Assembly (NCBI GenBank): GCA_900088475.1
Contig: FLMG01000154.1
Span: forward strand, 182,744 to 246,743
Direction: 5' to 3'
Source: Hyphochytrium catenoides
Taxonomy: Eukaryota; Sar; Hyphochytriomycetes; Hyphochytriales; Hyphochytriaceae
DNA: 64,000 nt
Shown: positions 23,301 to 35,512 of the stretch, in pieces
How positions within the stretch are numbered: the first letter of the stretch is position 1
How the letters are laid out: the number at the start of each line of letters is the position of its first letter
Made by a program: the position numbers and the translations under genes
Notes under the pieces: model-generated
Seen by the model: only the letters and a program-made list of their open reading frames with translations
Database searches by the model: none
What the model was told of the DNA's origin: nothing

Positions 23301-25453
23301 AGCATTGTTTCATCAGGACGCTAGACAAAGACCGGGACTCTTCCTGGGACGTCCGCACTGTAGACAGCTATGACAGCGCGTATGACCGAGATGAAGATTG
23401 TCAGTTTCTCTTCAGGAGATCCGTGGAAAGTGACTTCACGGAGGATCTGGAGGGCAAGAAAGAAGGAAGGATAATTTTTGATCAAGAGCAGGAAGAAACG
23501 AAGGGTGACGAGGAGGTAACAGCTCAGCAGGAGTTGGAAGGCCGACAAACCGCTTTAGAGCATCACAACTTAGAGGGCAGTGATGACAATCAGAACATTG
23601 AAGAAGTCAATCGCCTCCAAAACTTCAGGTGAGTTCATCAGGTCTAATGAGGCTCTAGGTGGGTTTTCCTCCTCGCTGCAGTCATGTACATTCCATTGAC
23701 CCGTATTCGCAACGGGCGATTGCTTCCGAGATAACTCCGCTCCTCCCCAGTCATAAAGGCGAACCTTGTGCCGGTCTGGCTTTTGGCACTTCTTTTCAAT
23801 ACAATGTAACTCTGTACATACAAATGTCATTGTGTGAGCGTCGGACTCTCCATGTACGCAATTGGCTGCTGTCTTCGGTCTTCTGTTCAGTCCCGCCATT
23901 AGGGTCTTTTCATTAACTGGTGGTTTCTTCGAGGGCCTGGTGCTTTCTTCCCCTCACAGTTGCATGGGCTTTTTCGGTACTTACTGTCTTGGGTCAATAA
24001 TCTTTGTCTGACTATGTAGGACTGGTTGGACGAGCGGAATCGTGATGGCCAGTGCGCGGTAGACCATCTACTTTCGCTGAAGTTCTTCAAGCAGCTAGTC
24101 AAGGGCCTCAAACACATCCACTCGCGAAGTATTATCCATCGAGACCTTAAACCCGCCAACGTGTTCATTGGGACGGACGGAGTCCTCAAGATTGGGGACT
24201 TTGGGCTGTCGAAGCTGCTGAGTACTAGTCTTTCGGATGGTGGGCCATCTGTCTTCCTCCTACCATCTCTCTTGCTGAAAGTGCCTATTAGTCTCCCTTA
24301 TGAGCGTATTTGTCCTCCATTTCCACTAGTACACATGGACCATGCTTGAGACGCCTGTCCTCACTATCAACTGGTCAACTGTCCTGCCCTTACGATTGTT
24401 CCTCCACTAATGTGTGTTGGGGACGCACTCCTCTTTGCGTAGATCTTGAACTGGATAGCAGGGGCTACCCTATCGTTGAAGGAGAGGATCACACTATTGG
24501 TAAGCAGTTACAAGGCAGGGAAGACTTTTATTACGCGGCACTGGGCAACTGGATGGTTATGCGGATAGGATCTCTCTTTCCTTGCCAGCTATCTAGCTTT
24601 TGCCTAGCTCTCAGCTCTCCCCCTCCAGTCTCTGTCGATGTCTCATATAACCTCCAACATTGGCAGGTGTGGGCACACAATCCTATATGTCTCCTGAACA
24701 GACAATAGGGGCACAGTACAGCTGTCTCTCTGACATCTACAGTCTGGGTCTCATCCTCGTTGAGCTCTTTGTCGCCTTTCCTACGCGTATGGAGCGTGCG
24801 AACTGCTTCAGAGATCTTAGAGGGCAGAGACCGGTCATACCTGAGGTAAACAGCGTTTCCTTGTGGTCTCCTCGCAGCTACGTGGATGGATTGGCGTACA
24901 CTTGCCCTAAGATCCGCGCTGGTCTAACGAGCATTCCTTCTGCTTTGTTGGCTAGCATGGGTGCTGCTATTGTCTCCATTGGTGGCACTAGATGTGCCCT
25001 ATCTTTCCGCGTTGCTTGCTTAATAGCCTACGACTCCTTCTTTTTTTCCTCTCTATCTCTCTACAAAGTGGTATCCTGCTAGATTTGCACTATGTCACCT
25101 TGGTACATAGACTTTACTTCTCCGTTCCTGGACTCTCGCCATTCGCACCCAACTTTTTATTTCTGGTCTCTTGTTGTTATTCTCCAACCTTGTAGGTGAT
25201 GAGACAGGATTTTCCAGCAATGGCGGAGATAGCACAGCAGATGCTGTCCCCGAACCCTTCGGAACGGCCCTCCGCTGCTCAACTTCTATGCTGTGGGCCT
25301 CTGAAGGAGAAAAGTGAGAGAATTCAGCTTTTGCAGAACGAGGTGCAGAAGCGAGACGCGAGGTTACAAGAGCAGGAGAGTATAATAGAGGAGCTCAGGA
25401 AACAGCTTGCAGAACTTAGCGGCACCGCAGCTCATGCCCTGACCCCACACTAA
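20374..25453 (+). CDS. eIF2alpha kinase, PEK family (PERK/HRI-like)
   Basis: Thirteen exons: 20374-20399, 20474-20987, 21434-21768, 22010-22126, 22326-22480, 22602-22762, 22943-23100, 23317-23628, 23751-23853, 24020-24221, 24443-24499, 24667-24845, 25196-25453; exactly 859 codons with stop. Residues 1-180 are disordered; 181-290 form a helical domain like the HRI N-terminus (FLFDLGLLPVHF). The kinase has a glycine loop (LGRGGFGSVHVAKH), the lysine in YAIKKI, and an acidic insert of over 200 residues between the lobes, a mark of eIF2alpha kinases. Then come LYIQMSLCERRTLHDWLDER, IIHRDLKPANVFI, KIGDFGLSKL, GTQSYMSPEQ and SDIYSLGLILVELF. The C-terminus is a coiled coil (RIQLLQNEVQKRDARLQEQ). These enzymes phosphorylate eIF2alpha to slow translation under stress. 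No signal peptide or luminal domain is seen, so it is HRI-like rather than a full PERK. The first two short exons are the least certain. Confidence 0.9.
21021..21024. other. Assembly gap (4 N)
   Basis: Four N follow a run of seven G in the intron between the second and third kinase exons. It lies outside coding sequence in my model. Confidence 0.95.
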
Positions 25454-26326
25454 TCAATCGCGGAGTGATCAACACTCTCAGCATCAGATAGAGGATAATA
25501 ACGAGGCGGATCACCCTCGTCTGCCAAGTAAAATGTTAAAATACATGGTCCGACTCATGATGTTAACGCGAATTTTCTTGTTGTCCCCTTTGACATTCCC
25601 AAAGACGCTTATGACGGGGTTATCCTCTTCAAACTATGGCAATGTCCTTCGCTGGCATCAACATCAAGAGTCAAGAGAAACGCGCAGTGACTTCTTCTTG
25701 AGCTCTCTTTCTTGGTCTCTGGACGGATGAGACTTCCTGGCGGTGAGGCGAATCTTTCTGCCTGCATTTCCATTATTGAGAAGTGTGTATCCTTTCAATG
25801 AATGGAGCTCACAAGAACGCCGTTTTGCCTTCAGCATACCTAGGAATCTATGGTAAGTAGAGCCAAAACAATGTTTTTGTTTTTATAAGCAAGGGCTAGA
25901 TTCACCAACGGTGAGTGGGGGAGAGAAGCGCTACCCCCTTCCGCCAATATTCTTTCGGTGGCGTCGCAGACCCCGATGGGCTGGGGGTAGAATCAGAATC
26001 AGAAGGATCTTCAAGCCGTGTAGGTGCGACATTCTGCCCATAACCGTGCAGCTGCTTTTTTGGAGCTCACTGAAGGAGTGCCAGGCCTTGTCCAGTGCCA
26101 AAAAGCTCAGCCTCGACAGCTCATCATTGCGGCATTTGCTTCCACGTCCACGAGGACCAAGTCTTTCTCTGCTTTTCGCCGTATCTGATACGGTCGTACG
26201 CCCGCTTTGTGGTGTTTGGATGGGCAGCCAATAGGCAGCTTACCGAGCCATACGGCCCAGCTCTGTCCGCTTTGCATTTTAAGCATGCAGATGCCGTAGA
26301 CAAAGAGAGCGGTAGTGAGAGTGGTG
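25454..26326 (+). other. Possible 5' exons of the Dicer gene
   Basis: Downstream of the kinase stop, a chain of phase-compatible short exons can be drawn: ATG at 25798-25852 (MNGAHKNAVLPSAYLGIYG), 25890-25910 (21 bases), and 25970-26023 (DPDGLGVESESEGSSSR). All have good GT donors and end in phase 1. A long open stretch at 26095-26409 overlaps the first dsRBD in another frame. I could not link these to the frame of the Dicer at 26327. They may be an extended Dicer N-terminus or a short separate transcript. Confidence 0.35.
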
Positions 26327-29300
26327 ATGACTGCTGTCTCTGGTCTCTACGAGTTTGCTCAGAAGCATCACTTGCAGCCACCCGCGTTCTCGTTCACCCA
26401 GGAGATTGAAATAGATACTATCTATTGGCTCTGTCAAGCCACTTTTCCGGGACTGGCTTTGTCTGCTTCGAGCGCAGCGTGCCCTAGCAAGCAAGCTGCC
26501 AAGCTTGAAGCTGCCAGCTTCCTTCTGGAGATGCTTCCCCAAAAAAGAACCCTACCGGGAACTGGAGTTGTGCGTGGTGGAGGTGGAGAGAGAGAAGAGG
26601 AAGACGCTTCGGCGATCTCTAAGCTCTATCAGTTCGCACAGGCGAGGGCTATTTCCCCGCCAGAGTTCTCCTGCTTACCTGGCCCCAGCTTTTCTACACA
26701 CTTTCCTAGCTGGCAGTGTTCTGTCTCTTTGCCTAGAGCACCAGGAGGCGGTTCTCTAATTGTGAAAGGAGGAGAAAGACCAAGCAAACAGAGTGCCAAG
26801 GCCGCTGCTGCATCTGAGATGTGGACGCTTCTCCACTCTAGAAGGGCGAGCTCTTCTTCTTCCTCGGAAGTTACCACTGCTCTTTCTCCCTTAACCCATG
26901 GAAACGGGACGCAACGTTCTTCTCTATTCAGAGAGTTAGACCATGTCACGCAAGAGGAGGGAGAACTACGAAGCTCTTCCGTCCCGCAGCAGAGCCCCGT
27001 TAGCCAGGTCATGCACTTCACACAGATGCACAATTTGAGAGCCCCCACGTGTGACTATAGGATTGGACCCAACCCTCTAGGACTTACGCCTTTGCATCAG
27101 TGTATCATGTCCTTAACATTAATCAGGGAAGGGAGAAGTGGTCTAGACCTAGGAGGAAATGGGAGCCCTTTAACAAATGGAGCAACCGTGATATCGGCAA
27201 CGAGTGGCTTTCATAGCACTAAACGAAAGGCAAAGGAAGAAGCTGCGTCAAAGCTTCTTGAAGAACTTACTCGGCACCAAGAAGGATCGGTGCACGAAGA
27301 GTCTCCGACGGTCGCATCTTCTATTAGAGCTGGAGAAGTGCTCCCGTCATCTTCTGCTATTATCAGGAGAGAGACTGTCTCCAGAGACATGTCCCGCAGA
27401 CTTCAAAGAACCAGTTATAGCGTGGCAGTGGAGAGAGTGGAAACCGACGTGGGATTTGTAGCTCGAGCCTCCTTCTCCTCTCTTTTTGCCGAGGGAACAG
27501 GTCGGTCCAAGAGCCACGCCCAAGAAGCTGCCTTGTCAGCTCTGGAAGCAAAGGTCTCAATCCAAGAAGGCAAAGAAACGGAAGAGGAAGGTAAAGGGAG
27601 CTGCTGCGAGGGGGGTAAGCAAAGAGGGAATGAGAAGAGAGAGCAATGAGAAAGGGTTGGACACCAAGCAACGGAGAGGAGGAAAAATCAGCGTTGCTGG
27701 ATTCGTGACTCCGCTTTCTACTCTGATGGTTGCCGATGTACAGTGCTATCTCAGTTGGTTCTTCCGGCTTGCATCTTACAAGTCTCATACCTGCTCTAAC
27801 TATGCCTACGACCGAGCTCCGCCGTCCATGATGTACATTCTGATCTATCCTGGAGCCTTGATTCGAGTATCTTCCTTTTACTCTCTCCCTCTCTCTCTCT
27901 CTACTCACTCTTCTTTTGTTTCTCGCTTCATCTTTCTGCATCACTTCCTTCCTATACCTTATGTGGTAGGGCCTCCAGCTCCATTCGAAGAACGCCCGTA
28001 CCAGACTGAGCTTGTCGGGATGGCCCTCCGTCGAAACCTTATAGTCTTCCTACCTACGGGCACAGGGAAGACGTTTATTGCCATTCAGACAATCAACAGG
28101 CTGGCAGACGAGGAGAAGCGTGCTCCAAGAAAAGTGATGATGGATGGCTCTCTCTCTTTCTTCCTCTGTAGGACTGTCATTCTCACGCAACAGCAGGCAG
28201 AGAGGATTAGTAAAAAGACAGGTAAGACGTGGTGTCGGAGAGGTACAGTCGGCCCTTCATGACTATTTTCCTTACTCCCTTTGCAACTTGCCGCCTGTTC
28301 GTTGCTGCTCTTTCACGCACGTTGCATGCCATAAGGACGCGGCTATCGAAGTTATTCTTTAGGGTTTCTAACCTAGTTTTCTTCGATCATCGTGCTCCCT
28401 CCCTGGATTGGGGGTTAGACCTTGTTACCAAAGCCTACTACGGGGAAATGAACGTCGATCAGTGGTCAAAAGCGGACTGGGAAAGAGAGTTTCTCTCGGT
28501 GGACGTTTTCGTCATGACTCCTCAGATTCTCCTCGACTTGCTTGACCGAGCATTTCTCTCACTGAGACATTTGCGTGTGCTCGTTATGGATGAGTGCCAC
28601 CACTGCTCTCCTAAGAAAAAGAACCCAGAGAGTGTCATCTTCTACCGACATTTCTGGAGTAGTAAGCTTGGGACCTTGTGCGGTAATCAAGGAGGGATTG
28701 AAAGACCAGATGGCAGCAGCAAGCCGCGGGTATTAGGGCTTACAGGGACACCTTTTGATCCTAATCAGCTTAAAGAGTTCTTGGGGAGCTCTCTGGCTAC
28801 CTGCAGCGCGAAATACTTAGAGCAAGTAGAGAAGCACATAGAAAAAGAAGTGGACACGCTCTATTTCCCAATTTCCACTAGTTGGCACGCGCTCAAGGAT
28901 AAAATGGAGAGGTAAGGCTCTCGTTCTAGCTGAACATTTATGCTTTTGTGCTTCCGTATTCTTGTTTCTTGTCCAGCTCTTCTTTCAACCCGACACCTTG
29001 CAAGCTATCTGTCCTCCCACCCATGCAGTCTCCTACGGCAGTCATCAGTCTGGGAAGGCAGTCATCAGCCTGGGTTGACAGTCGCACAGCTTACGGGCCA
29101 ATCTGGAGCTTATGACCTGACCGTATCATTTCTTTTCTCCAACGCTAGGCTTCGATGCAATCTTGGATCTGCTGCCGTGGAGATCATGGAAAAGCTGGAC
29201 GATTTCTCATCGCCAGCTGAAGAGCTTTTAGAGTCCGTGTCGCACAACTGGGAAGACGTCTTCGAAGCCGGATCAGAAGAAGGTGCGTTCATTGGCCGCC

Positions 29301-32300
29301 ACTGCCAGTAGCCATCTTGGCTGGCGGTCTCATCGAATTCCCATAGGAAGGATGCTTGACCAAAAGTTATCAACTTCTCTTCTTCCTCTTCCACCCGTCC
29401 ATTTTGGTGCCCTCCATTTCACAAGGTCCTCTTGCGGTTTGTGCTGGTCAAATTTTTGCCCTCACTTTATTGTCGTCAGCCTTCATTTGGTCGGCTCTCG
29501 CTGGCTCACTTGCAATCTACTTGTTACTTTTTTCAATTGGACTCCCAGATTTGTCCCCTAAGGTTTGGAAGCTCCTTGATATCCTGGATGCCGAGCTCCA
29601 CACATGGGGCAAGCATTTGAAATGCCTTGTCTTCCTTAAAGAGACTGTGCATGCGTTAGCGCTTGCATTGATTGTGCAGGTGCGCTTATGATTGGCTTCG
29701 AAGTCCCAATCCTTCTACGCTTCCTGTTGTGTTCTCATTCGATGTCATAGCCGTTCTCCGAGCCAATCGGTCTCTTTCCTGCGTCATTACTTCCCATCAT
29801 CCTTGCTGCAGCGTGAGTCCAATAGGTCGGGTGACATCTCTGATTTAATCACTAGGCCTATCTGAGGGCTAAGTGGCCTGGATTGGGCTGTGACTACGTG
29901 GTGGGGCAATCGCGAGAGGTGAAGCTCCGGGCTCACCGTCAAGCGCTCGTGGTTGAAGAGTTCCGCAAAGGTTGTAAAGCAAGAATTCCAAGATTTGGTT
30001 CTATATATTTCTAGTTGCTTTCTCTCTGCAGCAGTTGCCCTAACAACAGCCCTATATCATTTCCATCGCTGATACTTTATGCTTTTTATTACCTGTTCTG
30101 TACTAGCCATTGAATGTCCTGAACTGGCCCTGCCGGCACTCACATGCTCCATAGGTAAAATTCAGGTACTGGTGTCCACTTCCGTAGCCGAGGAGGGTGT
30201 GGATGTTCCTTCGTGCAATCTCGGTAAGGCTTCGTAATTGTCTAGAGTTGAACGTTGGGGGATCACCCTCTTCTGCGACGGCGTATTTCTGTCATTTTTG
30301 CACTTTTACGCTTCCATAAGATGTGCGGTGGTCAGAGATAGGCTCAGCGACAAGAGGCAGGGTAGAGGATCTTAGATGGACGTCGTGCACGTTGCCTAGA
30401 ATGCCTTGAAGTTCTCGTGCCCAGAGTTGTGCTCATAATCCGTGCTCATCCACACTACGTCAAAATGCGGCAGTCGTGGCGTTCGATGACATCTTCAACC
30501 GCTACCAGTACCACCAACAAATTGGCAGACTGAGGAAGAAGTCTTCCCGAGCTGTCATGTTCCAGACGCTAGAACAAACGGAGAATAGAGTTGAGCAGGT
30601 AACTTATCCTTGAAAGGTCTATTATTCTAAGCCTGGCCATGTCATCCTCTACCTAGATGGATGACTAAACAGCCACCTGTGGCGTCCTGCAACCTGAGAA
30701 GTCTGTCTGAGACCGAATCTCTTATCATTGTATCATCACCTGTGTTTCCCTTCTCATCTACCTATCTATACCTTCTTCTGCCTCAGTTCCGTTGGCGTTC
30801 GTCGTTCATCCTATTCTTATCTATAGTGAGGCTCTCCCAATCCGCCGCATCACGCACTTGATCTTCTCCTATGTTGGTGCCCCATGCGCTTTGAACATTA
30901 AGCTTCTTTCCCGACGCTTCTCTCATATATGCCAGGCCAAGCGTCATATGGTGGAGGCCAAACGCGAAGCTATCCCGGCAGATGCAACTGTTCTTGAGGA
31001 TGTAGCGGAGTTCATCTCGCATCCTACCACCGCTTTCCACACCGATCAAGGGGCAGAGCTTAATATTGATTCCGCCATCCGCCTGCTTTATAACATCTGC
31101 TCCAAACTTAGGAAGGATACCTTCGCCCGTTGGGAGCCCAGTTGGGACTATGACAGGGTACGACATCCTCCGTCTTGGCGTCTGTCTCTTTACTCCAACA
31201 CACTGCTTCCTTTCCTATGATAAACTCCCTTTTTGGGCCTTGTTACCATATCCTGATTGTCCTTCGAGACTTCTTGGGAAAGCAACTTGCTCTCTTCAGT
31301 GACCTGATCTTACGTGGGCCATTGCTGTTCGGTCAGAACTGTCAGTTCCGTCCTCTGCCCCTTTATATTTGCTGAGTGAATGGTTCCTATCTCCACTTAC
31401 TCAAATAACTGCCTGCCCCTTACCTTTTCGGTTGTGGGTGCCTCACTCCGTTCCCTTTTCTTGAAAGAGTCTCGCCTTTGTCCTCTCACACGGCTCCGTC
31501 GCCCTCTCTCGCAGGTCACGGGAGAGCTGGCGCTCTACTTGCCCAAGACACTGCCACTCAGTTCCCTGGTTTTAAAACAAGAAGTACTTGTCTCCCTTCC
31601 GAGAAGCAAGCAGCAGTTGGCCTTCAAAGCTTGTAAAGCCCTACACGACGAAGGAGTCATCGATGACCATCTGCGTCTTGTACCAGGGCTTCTTCCCTTG
31701 AGGACGCCTCCTGTTCCTAAGAAGGAGAGGGCTTACATCCGTGCTTTGTTGCCTCCTCGTACTTTGGCCGGCAGAGAGGCTTATACCTCAGCTGAGACGA
31801 TGGACCATGCAAGTGAAGAGGCTATGCGCTTCTATCGGACTGATTTCATTCTGCAGCAGTCGGCTGGTGAGGATGCCAGCGGCAATGCGCAAACCCTGTG
31901 TCCTCTGTATTTCTTAACGCTGTCCCGCCTGAATGATGACGCTTTCTCTTGCACGACCTCCTGTTCACGGCCCTTCCGCTTTCACGTAAGTGGAACTGGC
32001 GAGACAGTGTCACTCGCCTCTGTTACTCGCGAGAACTGTTTTAACTTCTCGTGGCTAACTTCTCAACGGGAGAGCCTCGAAGAAGGTGATTTCGTCATCC
32101 CGGCTTCTGCTAATGCCGAAGAAAAAGCGGCAATTGGAGGAAAGTACCTTGTAATGAGAGGACCGGACTTCGAAAGTAGCGTTCACGAATGGGACCTCAG
32201 CAATGAGGAGATTGAAGATGAGTTGAAGGAAGAAGAGCAGGAGGGACACGACGAAGCGGAAGAGGAGAGAGCTGCAGGCATTGAAAAGGATAAGCCCTAT

Positions 32301-34648
32301 CAGATTCTGCGAAGAGAAGCAGCATTGAGTGCGGAAGAGCTTGAGGATAAGAGAAGACGCAAGGAATCTGCTTTTATTGAAAATGTGTGCAAGGAGTTTG
32401 AGCAGTGCCTCAAGACCTCTGAGCTGAGAGACATGAGAACCTTCTGTTCAGAGCTCTGTCTGCTCCGTGCGGCTCTGTCGGACAGAGTGAATGGGCTGCA
32501 TCTCTGTGGTGGGAGAGAAGAATGTAGGAAAGGAGAAGGAGACATCGGCTGTGCACGACGAAAACGATGGGACTATCAGGCGTTAGAGTATCTCGGAGAT
32601 AGGATCTTGAAGATTGTGAGCTCCTCTTTCCTGTTCCTCTCTCTTCCTGGTGCCTCAGAGGGCAAGCTAACCTTCTCAAGATCCAAGCATATCTCCAACA
32701 ACTTCCTTGCAGCGAGAGTCAATCGTGAGGGTCTGCAGAGCTACCTCATGAAAGGATCTGACAAATGGCTGCCTCCTCTATCGTATACTCCTCTTCCGTC
32801 CTCTTCACTCTCCAGTCAATACGAGGAGCCCGAGGACCAGAGTGCCAGACCTGTTAAGCTCAAGTCTGTGGCAGATATTGCTGAGAGCTTGATCGGCGCT
32901 GCATGCGTGGAGAGAGGATACGAGGCTGCTTTGTCTACGATTATCTCGGACCTGAAGCTCTTGAGCCTTCCTCATCTCTCCTCTTCGTCTATTTCTTCGG
33001 ATTCTTCCCCTTCCCAGCTCTTTCGTGCCATGGTCAGTCAGTATCTCAAGGCTGACATAGAAGACGGGAAAGGAGGCATCTTCGAGCTAGACAATGAGGT
33101 TCTGAAATTGAGGAGAAGGAAAGCGGCTGTTTCCCGCCTAGAGGATGTTCTCTCTTACCGTTTCTTGCAGCCGTCTCTTGCAGCTACTGCTCTCACGCAT
33201 ATCTCCGAATGTGACCCTGTACTGGGGGAACAGTACGCTGGAGGTTGTCGCTGCTTTGCCATCTTTGTCTTCGCTCTTCACCATTTATATTAAGAACTCT
33301 TCCGCCTAACACCCAAGGTCTCGTACTGCCTCTTGATAGGGTCTACGGGCTGGCTCTACCCTAAGACTCTTGCTCTCTTATGCTTTACCCTTGCACTTGT
33401 CATGGTCCTGTCTCGTTTTCTGCTCGAGGACTCCACTTTCCGTCTTTACGTGCGTATTAGAGTCTAACTAATGGTTGTGCTGACTGCTGAATGTCTCCGT
33501 AGTTCCGTCTTATGAGCGACTGGAGTTCCTAGGGGACGCAATGCTTTCCGGAATTTTAGCGGAGTATATGCTGAAGGAATTCCCAAATGTATGACGAGGG
33601 GGAGACAAGACACAGCGACCCACGGCACACGAGGGGGTATCATGTCAGGGTCAAGGCGGGTTATCATCTGAGAGAGATGTGCCTGTTGGTCTAGCACTAG
33701 GTTGTTATAAGGAGGGGCACCAAGTCTCAAGAGCATTTCGTCTTCAATATGGCCAAGGGACGGGGAAGAGTAGAGCCTGAGATGAAAGCTACCCTGCAGC
33801 TGATGGCGTCGATATTGACTAGCTGCTCTCCGTTTCTTTCTTGCCTTCTCGTCTGCTAGAGCACCCCCGGTACCTATCATATAAAGGAATCTGCCTGCCT
33901 AAAGAACCAGAACCTGGGCAGTGTCGCGATAGCATTAGGCTTGCACAGGATAATTCTCCATGCCTCCCCAACTTTGGAGAGAGCGATTGACCAAGCTGAA
34001 GCCTGGTGGCAGGGCAATGGAGGCGCTGCAGAGAGGAACATCGATCAAGAGGAAGTCTCACCGATAGAAGGAGGGTTGAGGGAGCAGGAGGTGGAGGAGG
34101 ATTTGGAGCTCCCTAAACCGCTTGGAGATGTCCTGGAGGCAGTTGTCGGCGCATTATATGTTGATTGCCAGCTAGACTATGAGGTCTGCAAGGAGATACT
34201 CTGGAAGAAGATCATGCCGAAGATCCTTGAGATAGGTACAGGTCTCTTCTGGTCTTCTCTTTTCCCTGCCTCTCTCTTGATAAAGTATATAAGCAATCGG
34301 CCAATCTCTCACTTTCTTGACAGCTCCTTATTATTTGACAGTTCCTGACGATGTCGTGTTACTCCTCCGTCAGGCATCACCTCGGATCCTGTCAGTGATC
34401 TCTTCACCTTACTACAGGAGAAACGTTGGAAGTATAAGGAGGAGGTTGACTTCAAGCGAGACAAAGACGCCAGGAGGAAGCAAAGAGATGGCCAAACGCA
34501 CCCAGATGATCTATGCTCCTACTCGTTTATCATTGAGGGAAAGAGTTATACTGGTGTTGCCTCATCAAAGCATTGGGCAAAGAAAAGAGCAGCCAAGAAG
34601 GCGCTGCTTGCCCTGGGTAGTGCTCTAACGGAGAGAAATCTAGCTTAA
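26327..34648 (+). CDS. Dicer-like ribonuclease III with N-terminal dsRBD array
   Basis: Exons: 26327-27590, 27970-28221, 28419-28911, 29149-29282, 29549-29679, 29856-29970, 30155-30223, 30474-30598, 30936-31157, 31515-33243, 33503-33588, 33860-34235, 34374-34648; exactly 1757 codons with stop. Residues 1-420 hold three clear dsRBDs and a fourth weaker one (SGLYEFAQKHHLQPPAFSF; SKLYQFAQARAISPPEFSC; SQVMHFTQMHNLRAPTCDY; SHAQEAALSALEAKV). The helicase has PTGTGKT (near 450), DECHHC (near 562), LGLTGTPF and LVSTSVAEEGVDVPSCNL. A dimerisation (DUF283) domain follows (IDSAIRLLYNICSKL). PAZ is not recognisable; an acidic linker (about 32210-32290) stands there. RNase IIIa has LEYLGDRILK and VADIAESLIGAA; RNase IIIb has YERLEFLGDAML and GDVLEAVVGALY, so the acidic metal ligands are present in both. 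A C-terminal dsRBD ends the protein (AKKRAAKKALLAL). Dicers cut long or hairpin dsRNA into small RNAs. Confidence 0.93.
29037..29076. repeat. 20-bp tandem repeat in a Dicer intron
   Basis: Two copies of a 20-base unit (29037-29056 and 29057-29076, three mismatches) lie in the intron between exons ending at 28911 and starting at 29149. Confidence 0.8.
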
Positions 34649-35481
34649 TCATACTGCTAGATATGAGACGGAGAACTCTCAAGCCCGTCGACGTCTCCTT
34701 GTAAAATGCCAGTTGATTGGTCATATTTGTTCTGTACGTGACTATTAGATGAGAATTTTGCATTGTATTCGGCAGTTCTGTCTCGTCCTCTCTGAAGTCT
34801 TCCGTCTACGCCGACTGCGGGTGAGCTTAAGTAGGGTTATTGTCCACCGACCATGACGCACTCCCTGCCGTGCACTGCCGCCCCACATCGACAGAATAGC
34901 TCTCGCTCTCTAGTTCCATGGCCATCATACCAAGACCAGAAGAATGCCCTTCTAATGCGGAGCTCTCAGCCGATGCCTCCTTCCCCAGCTCTCGGTTCGC
35001 GCTGCTGCTGGCTCCTCCGTAGTAAGAAGATAATGACTAGTCCTCCGCCTGCCTGGCAGCAGCACCAGCAGTGCTCCTTGCCAACAAGATCTTCTTCGAC
35101 TTCAACCGGTTTGCCTCTTCATCTTTCTCGAAACCGTAATAAGCCAGATTCAGCCACAAAGGGCCTCCAGCAATCATTAGGATTCTTCATTCATTTTCGC
35201 TTTGTAATCGTAATTTAACAGGCTGGAGGTCGTCGAGTTGGTAGTGGATGATGAGTTGTGCCGATTTTGGGTGGGGGAAGAGCTGCATTATTACTTCCTC
35301 ACAGGGAATATAGAGCATATAAGTTTGACATCAGGCGGCAATATTGCGTTGTAGCACAGCGAATCCGTTTTATTGGTTTGGGAGAGAGAGAGAGAGGATG
35401 GCTTGCTTTCTGCTCTTTTGGACCGCAGGCTAGACCAGCATGTTCTGATTCTCTCTCTCTCTTTGTCTCTCTCTTTGTCTC

Positions 35482-35512
<31 letters not shown>

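Noticed and set aside
27363-27944. 193-residue minus-strand frame over the Dicer dsRBD exon
   Set aside because: Antisense shadow of a phase-supported coding exon; low-complexity at one end.
28133-28170. Possible 38-base intron in the Dicer helicase exon (GTGATG...TGTAG)
   Set aside because: Removal shifts the frame into a stop, while reading through gives an intact helicase motif (SFFLCRTVILTQQQAERI).
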